Shown here: positions 46,351 to 55,296 of the stretch, piece by piece
Layout of the letters: every line of letters starts with the position of its first letter
Numbering within the stretch: position 1 is the stretch's first letter
From: Pseudomonas benzenivorans
Lineage (GTDB): Bacteria > Pseudomonadota > Gammaproteobacteria > Pseudomonadales > Pseudomonadaceae
Assembly: GCF_033547155.1 (NCBI RefSeq)
Contig: NZ_CP137892.1
Span: 1,612,001 to 1,676,000, forward strand
Length of the DNA stretch: 64,000 nt
Direction: 5' to 3'
Made by a program: the position numbers and the translations under genes
The notes under the pieces: model-generated
Seen by the model: only the letters and a program-made list of their open reading frames with translations
The model's database searches: none
Told to the model about the DNA's origin: nothing

Positions 46351-47220
46351 ATGCCTCGCAGACGCCATCACGAAGAGCATGAGAACCACGAGCGTTGGCT
46401 GGTCTCCTATGCCGACTTCATCACCCTGCTGTTTGCCTTCTTCGTGGTGATGTATTCGATTTCCTCGATCAACGAGGGCAAGTACAAGGTGCTCTCGGAG
46501 AGCCTGGTCGGGGTGTTCAACCAGCCGGAGCGCTCGGTCAAGCCGATTCAGCTGGGCGAGGAGCGTCCGCGTACCACGGTACCGGCGCGTGCCTCATCCG
46601 CCGAGGCTGGCGAGCCGGCGCCCACGGACGACCTGAAGGACATCGCCGACAGCGTGCGCGAGGCCTTCGGCGAGTTGATCGATGCGCAGCAATTGAAAGT
46701 GAGCGGCAACGAGCTGTGGATCGAGATCGAGCTCAGCTCCAGCCTGCTGTTTCCCAGTGGCGATGCGTTGCCGAACGACAGGGCGTTCGCCATCATCGAG
46801 AAGGTAGCCAAGATTCTGGCGCCTTACGAGAACCCGGTGCATGTCGAGGGCTTCACCGACAACCTGCCGATCAACACCGCGCAGTTCCCGACCAACTGGG
46901 AGCTGTCGGCTGCCCGTGCCGCGAGTATCGTGCGCATGCTGGCAATGGATGGGGTCAAGCCACAGCGGTTGGCCTCGGTCGGTTATGGCGAATTCCAGCC
47001 GGTGGCCGACAATACGACGGCAGAGGGAAGGGCGCGTAACCGCCGGGTGGTGCTGGTGATTTCCCGCAACCTCGATGTGCGGCGCAGCGTGACCGGCGTC
47101 GGCAGCGGCAATGCCAAGCCGGATAGCGCGTTGCTGCGTGCTGGCATGCAATCTGCAGCGACGCCGACAGCGCAGGTGCCACAAAGCGGTGCCGTCAATC
47201 CCCCGTCGCCAGCCCCATGA
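46351..47220 (+). CDS. motD: MotD, MotB-family stator protein
   Basis: 289 aa. One membrane helix with the proton-binding Asp (ERWLVSYADFITLLFAFFVVMYSISSINEGKYK), then an OmpA-like peptidoglycan-binding domain (VHVEGFTDNLPINTAQFPTNWELSAARAASIVRMLAMDG, RLASVGYGEFQPVADN). The C-terminal tail is Pro/Ala-rich. Forms the proton-driven stator with MotC. Confidence 0.95.
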   Translation: MPRRRHHEEHENHERWLVSYADFITLLFAFFVVMYSISSINEGKYKVLSESLVGVFNQPERSVKPIQLGEERPRTTVPARASSAEAGEPAPTDDLKDIADSVREAFGELIDAQQLKVSGNELWIEIELSSSLLFPSGDALPNDRAFAIIEKVAKILAPYENPVHVEGFTDNLPINTAQFPTNWELSAARAASIVRMLAMDGVKPQRLASVGYGEFQPVADNTTAEGRARNRRVVLVISRNLDVRRSVTGVGSGNAKPDSALLRAGMQSAATPTAQVPQSGAVNPPSPAP

Positions 47221-47272
47221 GGGCGGCGCCCGTTCTCGGCCAGGCCCTGGCAATGCCGAGAGGATGAAGAAG

Positions 47273-48061
47273 ATGAGAGTCTGGGCAGTAGCCAATCAAA
47301 AAGGTGGCGTCGGTAAGACCACCACCTCCATCGCCCTGGCCGGGTTGCTGGCCGATGCCGGCAAGCGGGTGGTCGTGGTCGACCTCGATCCCCATGGTTC
47401 GATGACCAGTTATTTCGGCCATGATCCGGACGCCCTGGAGCGCAGCACCTTCGACCTGTTCCTGCATCAGGGCAGCGTACCGGAGGGGCTGCCGCGGCAG
47501 TTGCTGTTGCCGACCAGCCATGAGCGCATGGCACTGCTGCCCTCCAGCACCGCCCTGGCCACGCTCGAGCGCCGGTCCCCGGGGCAGAACGGCTTGGGCC
47601 TGGTGATCGCCAAGAGTCTGGCGCAGCTGTGGCAGGATTTCGATCACGCGGTGATCGACAGTCCGCCGCTGCTGGGCGTGCTGATGGTCAATGCGCTGGC
47701 CGCCAGCCAGCAGTTGGCGATCCCGGTGCAGACCGAGTTCCTCGCGGTGAAGGGCCTGGAGCGCATGGTCAGCACCCTGGCGATGATCAACCGCTCACGC
47801 AAGCAGGCGCTGCCCTACACCATAGTGCCGACCCTGTTCGACCGCCGCACCCAGGCCTCCCTGAGCACTCTGCGGGTGCTGCGCAACAGCTACCCGGAGC
47901 ACCTGTGGCCGGCCTATATCCCGGTCGACACCCGCTTGCGCGATGCCAGTCGGGCGGGGCTGACGCCTTCGCAGTTCGATCACAACAGCCGCGGCACCAT
48001 TGCCTACCGCGCACTGCTCAAGCACCTGCTGGCGCATCAGCCGGCCGCGCAGGTGGCTTGA
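47273..48061 (+). CDS. parC: ParC-type ATPase for polar chemotaxis arrays
   Basis: 262 aa from ATG 47273 (MRVWAVANQKGGVGKTTTSIAL); an ATG three codons earlier at 47264 directly abuts GAGAGG and is less likely. ParA/MinD-type P-loop with Lys10 and Lys15, then VVVVDLDPHGSMTSYFG and HAVIDSPPLLGVLMVNAL. Its position between motD and a CheW-domain gene matches ParC, which targets chemoreceptor arrays to the pole in Vibrio and Pseudomonas. Confidence 0.88.
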   Translation: MRVWAVANQKGGVGKTTTSIALAGLLADAGKRVVVVDLDPHGSMTSYFGHDPDALERSTFDLFLHQGSVPEGLPRQLLLPTSHERMALLPSSTALATLERRSPGQNGLGLVIAKSLAQLWQDFDHAVIDSPPLLGVLMVNALAASQQLAIPVQTEFLAVKGLERMVSTLAMINRSRKQALPYTIVPTLFDRRTQASLSTLRVLRNSYPEHLWPAYIPVDTRLRDASRAGLTPSQFDHNSRGTIAYRALLKHLLAHQPAAQVA

Positions 48062-48148
48062 GATGAGTGACGATGCCGAGCAGAATCGCTCAAGTCTGAG
48101 GCGGCTGCGGCCGATAGGCTGTACAGGCCATTGTTGCGGATTCCATCT

Positions 48149-48967
48149 ATGACTCGTCCCCTTGCCACTGCCACCCGACCCCAGTTAGCCCTGCAGTCCT
48201 ATCTGGACAGTCTGCTGCAGGAGGCCGCGGTCGAACTGGCCGAGAGCAGCGGCCTCGACGAGTTCCAGGCCGCCGTGCTGGAGGAGCAGGTGCGCGATGC
48301 GCGATTGCTGCCGTCGGCATCGCCGACCTTGACCCTGGTCGAGCCCCTGCCTTGCGAGCCGCTGGCCGAGACGCCGTTGCCCGAGGTGCGGACTGAGCCT
48401 GAGGCGCCGGCGCCGATGGTCCAGCCGATTGCCGAGGTCAACCGGCCATCGGCCCAGACGCCGCAGCCCCCCCCGCTGCGATTCGAGGGGCGGCCGGACT
48501 GGGCCCAGGAGCCCTTCGAGTGCCTGTTGTTCGATGTCGCCGGGCTGACCCTGGCCGTGCCGCTGGTCTGCCTGGGGTCGATCTACCCGCTGGCGGGGAG
48601 CGAGTTGACCCCGCTGTTCGGCCAGCCGGACTGGTTTCTCGGCATCCTGCCGTGTCAGGCCGGCAACCTTAAGGTGCTGGATACCGCGCGCTGGGTCATG
48701 CCCGACCGCTACCGCGACGACTTCCGCCAGGGCCTGCAGTATGTGATTTCCGTGCAGGGTTACGAGTGGGGGCTGGCGGTGCATCAGGTCAGCCGTTCGA
48801 TTCGCCTGCAGCCCGACGAGATCAAATGGCGTAGCGAGCGCAGTCAGCGGCCCTGGCTGGCCGGTACGGTGATCGAGCACATGTGCGCCCTGCTGGATGT
48901 GGCGGCCCTGGCGGAGCTGATCGCCAGTGGCGCGGCCAAGCGCATGGTCAATGGCCAGCTGCAGTGA
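48149..48967 (+). CDS. parP: ParP, CheW-domain array-positioning protein
   Basis: 272 aa. A Pro/Glu-rich N-terminal half (MTRPLATATRPQLALQSYLDSLLQEAAVELAESSG) is followed by a CheW-like domain from about residue 125 (FECLLFDVAGLTLAVPLVCLGSIYPLAG, WFLGILPCQAGNLKVLDTARWVM). ParP bridges ParC and CheA-containing arrays. The ATG at 48149 has GCGGA 8 bp upstream. Confidence 0.88.
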   Translation: MTRPLATATRPQLALQSYLDSLLQEAAVELAESSGLDEFQAAVLEEQVRDARLLPSASPTLTLVEPLPCEPLAETPLPEVRTEPEAPAPMVQPIAEVNRPSAQTPQPPPLRFEGRPDWAQEPFECLLFDVAGLTLAVPLVCLGSIYPLAGSELTPLFGQPDWFLGILPCQAGNLKVLDTARWVMPDRYRDDFRQGLQYVISVQGYEWGLAVHQVSRSIRLQPDEIKWRSERSQRPWLAGTVIEHMCALLDVAALAELIASGAAKRMVNGQLQ

Positions 48968-49069
48968 TTGAATGGTGCCGGGGGCGCGCTTGCCGCGGAC
49001 CGGGCAGAAGATAACCAGCGGGTTGCACCGCACACGCCGCACCGCGCGGCTTATGACGAGGCTTGGGAT

Positions 49070-49549
49070 ATGAAGAAGAGTTCCGCGCAGGGCGCCGAAG
49101 ACCCGATTCTGCAGTGGGTGACGTTCCGCCTGGATAACGAGACCTACGGCATCAACGTGATGCAGGTCCAGGAAGTGTTGCGTTATACCGAGATCGCCCC
49201 GGTGCCGGGGGCGCCGAGCTATGTGCTGGGCATCATCAATCTGCGCGGCAACGTGGTGACGGTCATCGACACCCGTCAGCGTTTCGGCCTGGACTCGGCG
49301 CCGGTGACCGACAACACCCGTATCGTGATCATCGAGGCGGACAAACAGGTGGTCGGCATCCTGGTCGACAGCGTGGCCGAGGTGGTCTATCTGCGCCAGT
49401 CGGAGGTGGAGACCGCGCCGAATGTCGGCAACGACGAGTCTGCCAAGTTCATCCAGGGCGTGTGCAACAAGAACGGCGAGCTGCTGATCCTGGTCGAGCT
49501 GGACAAGATGATGAGCGAAGAAGAGTGGTCCGAGCTGGAGAGCATCTGA
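49070..49549 (+). CDS. cheW: CheW, chemotaxis coupling protein
   Basis: 159 aa. DPILQWVTFRLDNETYGINVMQVQEVLRYTEIAPVPGAPSYVLGIINLRGNVVTVIDTRQRFGL is diagnostic. Links receptors to CheA. The ATG at 49070 is preceded by GACGAGG 8 bp upstream; in-frame codons further upstream give a non-CheW leader. Confidence 0.96.
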   Translation: MKKSSAQGAEDPILQWVTFRLDNETYGINVMQVQEVLRYTEIAPVPGAPSYVLGIINLRGNVVTVIDTRQRFGLDSAPVTDNTRIVIIEADKQVVGILVDSVAEVVYLRQSEVETAPNVGNDESAKFIQGVCNKNGELLILVELDKMMSEEEWSELESI

Positions 49550-49552
49550 GTC

Positions 49553-49957
49553 ATGCTCGGGATCGCCCTGCTGCTGCTCGCGCTTATCTGCCTGGGGCTG
49601 GTCGGCGCCTGCGTCTGGCTGGCCGCCCAGCTGCGGCACACGGTGCAGCTGCAGGGCGAGCGCGACGCGGCGCGCGATCAGCGGATCAAGGAGCTCGGCA
49701 AGCGCCTGGATGCCTACCTGGCCGGCAGTGTACGCATGGGCGAGGAGTTGCATGAGCTGCGCCGCATCGTCGCGCCGCTGCCGGACAAGCTGAATCAGAT
49801 CGAGCAGCGCGACCCCAGCAGCCTGTCCTTCACCCAGGCGGCGCGCCTGGTCGGCCTGGGCGCTAGCGTCGACGACCTGACCCACTCCTGCGGCCTGACC
49901 AAGGCCGAGGCGGAGCTGGTCAGCAAGCTGCACGGTGCCAAGGCCCATAAGCCCTGA
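49553..49957 (+). CDS. fipA: FipA, DUF2802 FlhF-interacting membrane protein
   Basis: 134 aa. One N-terminal membrane helix (LGIALLLLALICLGLVGACVWLAAQL), a coiled coil and the DUF2802 region (DPSSLSFTQAARLVGLGASVDDLTHSCGLTKAEAELVSKLHG). DUF2802 proteins encoded directly behind cheW have been described as FipA, which acts with FlhF in polar flagellum assembly. It starts three bases after cheW and ends the chemotaxis operon. Confidence 0.85.
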   Translation: MLGIALLLLALICLGLVGACVWLAAQLRHTVQLQGERDAARDQRIKELGKRLDAYLAGSVRMGEELHELRRIVAPLPDKLNQIEQRDPSSLSFTQAARLVGLGASVDDLTHSCGLTKAEAELVSKLHGAKAHKP

Positions 49958-50088
49958 GCCCCCTAGACGCGCGCAGCAGTTAGCGCTGGCAGTTCTTAGC
50001 CGGTCACCCTGCCCGGTTATTCGTTCCTAGTCTTCGATCCTCGGCGCCCTAAGCTAAAGCCTAGGCATGTTCGGCGGAGGTAGGCGCG

Positions 50089-50523
50089 ATGCGCGGCTTG
50101 CTGGTTGTCTTGCTGTGCGCGGTGGCCTGGCTGCCGGCTCAGGCGCGAGAGGCGCCGTTGGCGGTGGATGGCGCCATCACCGTCAATGTGTTGCAGGCCA
50201 AATACCTGTACGACCGGGGGGCACTGTTCATCGATGTGCGGCCGTCACGCGAGTGGGGCTGGGGTCATGTGCGCGGCGCCGTGCATCTGGATCTGGCCGA
50301 CCGTTTCGCCGCCCTGGCGATGGCCCACTGGCCCCGCCATATGCCGCTGGTGATCTATTGCGACAGCGAGGTCTGCCTGCGTAGCGCCCTGGCCTCCCAT
50401 CTGGCGGTGAGCTGGGGCTACGAGCGGGTGTTCTACTTCCGTGGCGGTTATTTCGCCTGGCAGCTGTTCGACTTCCCCCTGGGCAAGGGCGAGGGGCGGG
50501 AGGCGATGGCCATCAGCGAGTAG
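50089..50523 (+). CDS. Exported rhodanese-like protein
   Basis: 144 aa. Signal peptide MRGLLVVLLCAVAWLPAQA, then one rhodanese domain (NVLQAKYLYDRGALFIDVRPSREWGWGHVRGAVHLDLAD). The active-site loop is YCDSEVC, with Cys91 as predicted persulfide-forming residue and a second Cys96. GGAGG 5 bp upstream. Periplasmic sulfur-transfer or redox role is inferred from the fold. Its end overlaps the convergent FlhB-like gene by 11 bp. Confidence 0.85.
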   Translation: MRGLLVVLLCAVAWLPAQAREAPLAVDGAITVNVLQAKYLYDRGALFIDVRPSREWGWGHVRGAVHLDLADRFAALAMAHWPRHMPLVIYCDSEVCLRSALASHLAVSWGYERVFYFRGGYFAWQLFDFPLGKGEGREAMAISE

Positions 50524-50839
50524 GGCCGTTTAGCAGGGGAGGGGCGGGAGTCGTGTCGCGCTCCTGGGCGAAGCCAGGCGGGCACTTGCCTTTCAGGTAC
50601 CAGGCGAAGGCGATGATCTCGGCGATGCAGCGGTAGAGCTGCTCGGGAATCGCCTCGCCCAATTCCAGGCGCGCCAGCAGGCGCACCAGGTCGGCGTTTT
50701 CATAGATCGGCACTTCATATTCTCGGGCGATCGCCAGGATGGCTTCGGCCAGTTCGTCGTCGCCCTTGGCGCTCAGGGTCGGGGCGCTCTGCCCGTCGTA
50801 GTTCAGGGCGATGGCTTGGCGGGGGGGGTGGCGTTTCAT
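50513..50839 (-). CDS. FlhB C-terminal-domain paralogue (FlhX-type)
   Basis: 108 aa, only the cytoplasmic FlhB_C fold: AIALNYDGQSAPTLSAKGDDELAEAILAIAREYEVPIYENADLVRLLARLELGEAIPEQLYRCIAEIIAFAWYLKGK. It has no membrane domain and no NPTH cleavage site, starting where the cleaved FlhB fragment begins. Its ATG overlaps the stop of the FliK-like gene upstream (ATGA), so the two are translationally coupled. Such proteins can partly replace the cleaved FlhB domain in other bacteria; the role here is inferred. Confidence 0.87.
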   Translation of the reverse strand: MKRHPPRQAIALNYDGQSAPTLSAKGDDELAEAILAIAREYEVPIYENADLVRLLARLELGEAIPEQLYRCIAEIIAFAWYLKGKCPPGFAQERDTTPAPPLLNGPTR

Positions 50840-52380
50840 GCGGTTTCGTCGACCCAGCGTTGTTCCAGGGCGGTTCGTGGCCCCTGCGGCGGCACGCCCT
50901 GGCTGCAGCTCAGCTCGCCGACCACCAGGCCGGCGGCGGTCAGGCGTTCGCGCAGGGTCAGCAGCTCGGCGTCGATCAGCTCGGCGGTGCTGCCGCGCTC
51001 GGCCCATAGCCGGCTGGACAGTTTGCCCTGGGCCAGCTGGGCCTGTACCTGCAAGGGGCCCAGGGGGGGCAGGTCGAAGGCCAGCTCGATCCGCCAGAGC
51101 ATTTCCTTGTGCTCGCCGGCGCTGCCCTTCTGCGCCTCTTCTCGCTGGATCTTCGCCTGCAACGGCACCAGCTCCTGCTGGTTGCGCATCGGCAACTCCA
51201 GCTGCCAGGTGGTGAGCAGGGTGCCGTCGGGGCCCACCTGACTCTGCGCCAGGCTCGACAGCTGGTGGGTCTGCAGGCGCGAAACCGCCGCCGCGGCGAG
51301 TTTCAGTAGTGCCTCGAGGTCCGCCTCGCCCTCCAGCGATTGCAGCAGCCGTGAGGGCAGGGGGAAGCGCAGGGCCTGCTGACGCACGCCGGACTGGCCG
51401 AGGCTGCCGAGGATGTCGCGGGCGAAGGCCGGCAGCGCCTGGGCCAGGGCGTTGCCGGCGTTGGCCGCGGCGAATGGTGCGCCGCCCGGCAGGGTGGGCA
51501 GCAGCTGGCTGACCAGGCGCAACAGGTTGGCCTTGAGGTCCGTGGGCAGGGCGCCCTGCTGGCCGCCGAGAAGTTTGCTCTCGAGAAACAGGCCGCTGTT
51601 CTCCAGGGCCTGGCCGAGGCCCTTGGCCGTACTCAGCTGGCCGGCGTCGGGCAGGCTGCCGAGCAGCTTGTCGATGCTGCCGCGCAGGCCATCGGGCAGG
51701 CCTTCCTGGCTGCGCATGCCCTGCAGGGCCTTGAACAGGCCTTCGAGGGAACCCTGGCGATTGTGCTGGCTCGCCAGCTGCTGGCTCAGCTCCAACTGGT
51801 CCAGGCGACTGCTCAGCGGTAGGAAGTTCAGGGCCTGGCTGCCCTGCACCTGGGCGCTGAGCAGGCTGCCCAGGGGGAGGGGCAGTGATGTTTCCAGGGC
51901 CAGCTTGCTGCCGGCCAGCGGGGTGTTCAGCAGCTTGACCAATACCCTGTAGACCGCCTGTTGCGACTGGGCCTGGGCCAGTGGCTCGCGGGCCACCACC
52001 TTGCCCTGCAACAGGCTGCCGAGCGGCAGCTGCCCGAGGTCCAGGCTGGTCAGGGCCTTGTCGCTTCCCGCCTGCAGGGCGACCGCCAGGCGGGTTTCCG
52101 ACAGGGCGGTGACCGCCAGCGCGGTGCCCTGGGCCAGGGGGTGCGGACTGCTGGCCTGCAGCGTGGTCTGGCGGCCATTCTCCAGGGTCAGCTTGAGCAG
52201 CAGTTGGAAGTTCTGCGCCGCCTCCTTGAGCGCCACCACCTCGGCCTGGGCGGTCTCGCCGCTCGCCAGCAGGCCCTGCAGCGGCTGCAGCAGCTTGAGT
52301 GCCAGGTCGCTGGCGGCGGCACTGGGCCGGCTGCTGGGCGGCATGGCTGGAAGAGGGCGGGCGCTGCCGATTTCGCTCAT
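50836..52380 (-). CDS. Second FliK-like (Flg_hook domain) protein
   Basis: 514 aa. Gln/Leu/Ala-rich helical body (SDLALKLLQPLQGLLASGETAQAEVVALKEAAQNFQLLLKLTLENGR) and a C-terminal Flg_hook domain (MLWRIELAFDLPPLGPLQVQAQLAQGKLSSRLWAERGSTAELIDAELLTLRERLTAAGLVVGELSCSQG). It differs from FliK at 28519 throughout. The start ATG at 52380 gives MSEIGSARP; a longer frame upstream would run antisense into ccmA. Probably acts on flagellar export with the coupled FlhB-like protein. Confidence 0.87.
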   Translation of the reverse strand: MSEIGSARPLPAMPPSSRPSAAASDLALKLLQPLQGLLASGETAQAEVVALKEAAQNFQLLLKLTLENGRQTTLQASSPHPLAQGTALAVTALSETRLAVALQAGSDKALTSLDLGQLPLGSLLQGKVVAREPLAQAQSQQAVYRVLVKLLNTPLAGSKLALETSLPLPLGSLLSAQVQGSQALNFLPLSSRLDQLELSQQLASQHNRQGSLEGLFKALQGMRSQEGLPDGLRGSIDKLLGSLPDAGQLSTAKGLGQALENSGLFLESKLLGGQQGALPTDLKANLLRLVSQLLPTLPGGAPFAAANAGNALAQALPAFARDILGSLGQSGVRQQALRFPLPSRLLQSLEGEADLEALLKLAAAAVSRLQTHQLSSLAQSQVGPDGTLLTTWQLELPMRNQQELVPLQAKIQREEAQKGSAGEHKEMLWRIELAFDLPPLGPLQVQAQLAQGKLSSRLWAERGSTAELIDAELLTLRERLTAAGLVVGELSCSQGVPPQGPRTALEQRWVDETA

Positions 52381-52434
52381 GGGCGGGTTACAACCTGTCA
52401 AATATGCCGACTGCGGGGGGCGCGGCAGGGCATG

Positions 52435-52440
52435 TATAAT
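52435..52440 (+). promoter_or_regulatory. Likely -10 element of the ccm operon
   Basis: A perfect TATAAT lies 80 bp upstream of ccmA in the 139-bp divergent gap. No good -35 element is seen 17 bases upstream (GC-rich), so activator dependence is possible. Confidence 0.5.
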
Positions 52441-52519
52441 GCCGCCCCGTCCGGGCCGGCCATGCCTCAGTATAACGGCCGGCGCACTGTCGACTTGAAC
52501 CGTTTTAGGTATCCATGCC

Positions 52520-53155
52520 TTGACCAGTCCCCTTCTCGAAGCCGTGGCGCTCGCCTGTGAGCGGGACTGGCGCATGCTGTTCGAACAGCTGGACCTGCGC
52601 CTGCAGGGCGGCGAGATGTTGCAGGTCTCCGGCCCCAACGGCAGTGGCAAGACCAGTCTACTGCGTCTGCTGGCCGGCCTGATGCAGCCCACGGCGGGGG
52701 AGATTCGCCTGGGGGGGCGGCCGCTGACCCAGCAGCGAACCGAGCTGGAACGCAATCTGCTGTGGATCGGCCATGCCGCCGGCATCAAGGGGCTGCTCAG
52801 CGCCGAGGAAAACCTCGCCTGGTTGTGCGCCCTGCACCGGCCGGCCAGCCGCGAGGCGATCTGGCAGGCCCTGGCCGCGGTCGGCCTGCGCGGCTTCGAA
52901 GATGTGCCCTGCCATACCCTGTCGGCCGGCCAGCAACGCCGCGTCGCCCTGGCCCGGCTGTATCTCGAGGGGCCCTGCCTGTGGATTCTCGATGAGCCCT
53001 TCACCGCCCTGGACAAGGCCGCGGTCGCCCAGTTGGAGGCGCACCTGGCCGAGCATTGTCGCCGGGGCGGCCTGGTGGTGCTGACCACCCACCACACGCT
53101 GAGCGTCAAGCCCGAGGGCTACCGCGAACTCGATCTGGGGCGCCGCGCCGCATGA
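52520..53155 (+). CDS. ccmA: CcmA, heme exporter ATPase
   Basis: 211 aa from TTG 52520. A nearby ATG at 52515 is out of frame and stops after two codons, so TTG is the only sensible start. ABC ATPase with Walker A GPNGSGKT (residues 38-45), signature LSAGQQRR and Walker B LWILDEPF. CcmAB with CcmC/D releases heme-loaded CcmE in the System I cytochrome c pathway. Confidence 0.95.
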   Translation: MTSPLLEAVALACERDWRMLFEQLDLRLQGGEMLQVSGPNGSGKTSLLRLLAGLMQPTAGEIRLGGRPLTQQRTELERNLLWIGHAAGIKGLLSAEENLAWLCALHRPASREAIWQALAAVGLRGFEDVPCHTLSAGQQRRVALARLYLEGPCLWILDEPFTALDKAAVAQLEAHLAEHCRRGGLVVLTTHHTLSVKPEGYRELDLGRRAA

Positions 53156-53823
53156 GCAACGTCTTCACCCTGTTGCTCGCCCGCGAGGCGCGCCTGCTGT
53201 TCCGCCGCCCGGCCGAGCTGGCCAACCCGCTGGTGTTTTTCGCCATCGTCATCGCCCTGTTCCCTTTGGCCGTGGGCCCCGAGACACAGTTGTTACAAAG
53301 CCTTTCCCCTGGCCTGGTGTGGGTGGCGGCGCTGTTGGCCGTGCTGCTGTCGCTGGACGGGCTGTTCCGCAGCGATTTCGAGGATGGCTCCCTGGAACAG
53401 TGGGTCCTTTCGCCGCACCCCCTGCCTCTTCTGGTGCTGGCCAAGGTGCTGGCACACTGGCTGTTTTCCGGCCTGGCCCTGGTGCTGCTGGCGCCGCTGC
53501 TGGCCCTGATGCTCGGCCTGCCGGGGCGTTGCCTGCCGGTACTGCTGCTGTCGCTGCTGCTCGGCACGCCGGTGCTGAGTCTGCTCGGCGCGGTGGGGGC
53601 GGCGCTGACGGTGGGGCTCAAGCGCGGCGGCCTGTTGCTGGCCCTGCTGATCCTGCCGCTGTACATCCCGGTGCTGATCCTCGGCAGCGGCGCGCTGCAG
53701 GCGAGCCTGCAAGGCCTGCCCGCGCTCGGCCACCTGTTGTGGCTGGCCAGCCTCGCCGCACTGGCGGTGACCCTGACACCTTTTGCCATCGCCGCGGGTC
53801 TGACAATTAGCGTGGCCGAGTAG
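53152..53823 (+). CDS. ccmB: CcmB, heme exporter permease
   Basis: 223 aa with six predicted membrane helices ([49 protein letters not shown]). The [12 protein letters not shown] segment is typical of CcmB. ATG overlaps the ccmA stop (ATGA). Confidence 0.95.
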   Translation: MSNVFTLLLAREARLLFRRPAELANPLVFFAIVIALFPLAVGPETQLLQSLSPGLVWVAALLAVLLSLDGLFRSDFEDGSLEQWVLSPHPLPLLVLAKVLAHWLFSGLALVLLAPLLALMLGLPGRCLPVLLLSLLLGTPVLSLLGAVGAALTVGLKRGGLLLALLILPLYIPVLILGSGALQASLQGLPALGHLLWLASLAALAVTLTPFAIAAGLTISVAE

Positions 53824-53891
53824 ACAATAGGCCCGATGGGCCAGCGATTGCCGCACGCCCGGATGGCGGCTGCAGTCGGCCGAACCAACTG

Positions 53892-54659
53892 ATGAGTGAT
53901 TCGATGAACTGGACGTGGTTTCACAAGCTGGGCTCGCCCAAGTGGTTTTACCAGATCAGCGGGCGCTGGCTGCCCTGGCTGGCGGTGGCGGCGGCGCTGC
54001 TGATGGCGCTTGGCCTGGTCTGGGGCCTGGCCTTCGCGCCGCCGGACTACCAGCAGGGCAACAGCTTCCGCATCATCTATATCCATGTGCCGGCGGCATT
54101 CCTCGCCCAGTCGGTCTACGTCATGCTGGCCGTGGCCGGGGTGGTCGGGCTGGTGTGGAAGATGAAGCTGGCCGACATCGCCCTGCAGCAGGCCGCGCCC
54201 ATCGGCGCCTGGATGACCGCGGTGGCCCTGGTTACCGGCGCCATCTGGGGCAAGCCGACCTGGGGCACCTACTGGGTGTGGGACGCGCGCCTGACCTCGA
54301 TGCTGATCCTGCTGTTCCTCTATTTCGGCGTGATCGCCCTGGCCCAGGCCATCAGCAACCGCGACAGCGCCGCCAAGGCCTGTGCGGTGCTGGCCATAGT
54401 CGGGGTCATCAACATCCCGATCATCAAGTACTCGGTGGAGTGGTGGAACACCCTGCACCAGCCGGCCAGCTTCAGCGTGGTGGAGAAGCCGGCCATGCCC
54501 CTGGAGATGTGGCTGCCGCTGCTGATCATGGTGTTGGGCTTCTACTGCTTCTTCGGCGCCGTGCTGCTGCTGCGCATGCGCCTGGAGGTGCTCAAGCGCG
54601 AGGCCCGCAGCAGCTGGGCCCAGGCCGAGATCAAGACCCAGGTGGAGAAGGTCCTATGA
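53892..54659 (+). CDS. ccmC: CcmC, heme handling protein
   Basis: 255 aa, six membrane helices with the periplasmic tryptophan-rich WWD motif ([18 protein letters not shown]). It loads heme onto CcmE. ATG at 53892 or 53904 ([15 protein letters not shown]); neither has a strong ribosome site. The 68-bp gap to ccmB is the largest in the operon. Confidence 0.95.
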   Translation: MSDSMNWTWFHKLGSPKWFYQISGRWLPWLAVAAALLMALGLVWGLAFAPPDYQQGNSFRIIYIHVPAAFLAQSVYVMLAVAGVVGLVWKMKLADIALQQAAPIGAWMTAVALVTGAIWGKPTWGTYWVWDARLTSMLILLFLYFGVIALAQAISNRDSAAKACAVLAIVGVINIPIIKYSVEWWNTLHQPASFSVVEKPAMPLEMWLPLLIMVLGFYCFFGAVLLLRMRLEVLKREARSSWAQAEIKTQVEKVL

Positions 54660-54832
54660 GTTTCGCCTCCTTCGCCGAGTTTCTCGCCATGGGCAACCAT
54701 GGCGCCTATGTCTGGTCCTGCTATGGCATCAGCCTGGCGGTGCTGGCGTTGAACGTGGCGCTGCCGGTCCTGGCACGCCGCCGCTATCTGCAAGACGAGG
54801 CGCGTCGTTTGCGCCGGGAGGAGTCGAAGTGA
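54656..54832 (+). CDS. ccmD: CcmD, small heme exporter subunit
   Basis: 58 aa. [57 protein letters not shown] has the [15 protein letters not shown] start, one membrane helix and a basic tail of CcmD. ATG overlaps ccmC (ATGA) and its stop overlaps the ccmE GTG. Stabilises the CcmC-CcmE complex. Confidence 0.93.
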   Translation: MSFASFAEFLAMGNHGAYVWSCYGISLAVLALNVALPVLARRRYLQDEARRLRREESK

Positions 54833-55296
54833 ACCCCGTGCGCAAGAAGCGTCTGTTTATCGTCCTGGCCATACTCGCCGGCTTCGGCGTGGCGGTGGCC
54901 CTGGCCCTGAGTGCGCTGCAGCAGAACATCAACCTGTTCTATTCGCCGACCCAGATCGCCAATGGCGAGGCGCCGCAGGACACCCGCATCCGCGCCGGCG
55001 GCCTGGTGGAGGACGGCTCGGTGGCGCGCTCCGCCGATTCGCTGGACACCGCCTTCGTGGTCACCGACGGTGCCGCGCGGGTGACCATCCGCTACAGCGG
55101 CATCCTCCCGGACCTGTTCCGCGAGGGCCAGGGCATCGTCGCCATGGGCAAGTTGAATGCCGACGGCGTGCTGGTGGCCGACGAGGTGCTGGCCAAGCAC
55201 GACGAGAACTACATGCCGCCGGAGGTGATGCAGGCCCTGGAGCAGAGCGGCATGCAGCAACGGCACGAGGCCGCCACCCAGGGAGGTGCGCAATGA
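54829..55296 (+). CDS. ccmE: CcmE, periplasmic heme chaperone
   Basis: 155 aa from GTG 54829, overlapping ccmD. One N-terminal membrane anchor, OB-fold domain and the heme motif [13 protein letters not shown] with the covalent heme-binding His124 and Tyr128. Carries heme from CcmC to CcmF. Confidence 0.96.
   Translation: MNPVRKKRLFIVLAILAGFGVAVALALSALQQNINLFYSPTQIANGEAPQDTRIRAGGLVEDGSVARSADSLDTAFVVTDGAARVTIRYSGILPDLFREGQGIVAMGKLNADGVLVADEVLAKHDENYMPPEVMQALEQSGMQQRHEAATQGGAQ

Noticed and set aside
52515..52523. ATG at 52515 as the ccmA start
   Set aside because: It is in another frame and reaches TGA after one further codon; TTG 52520 opens the true ccmA frame.
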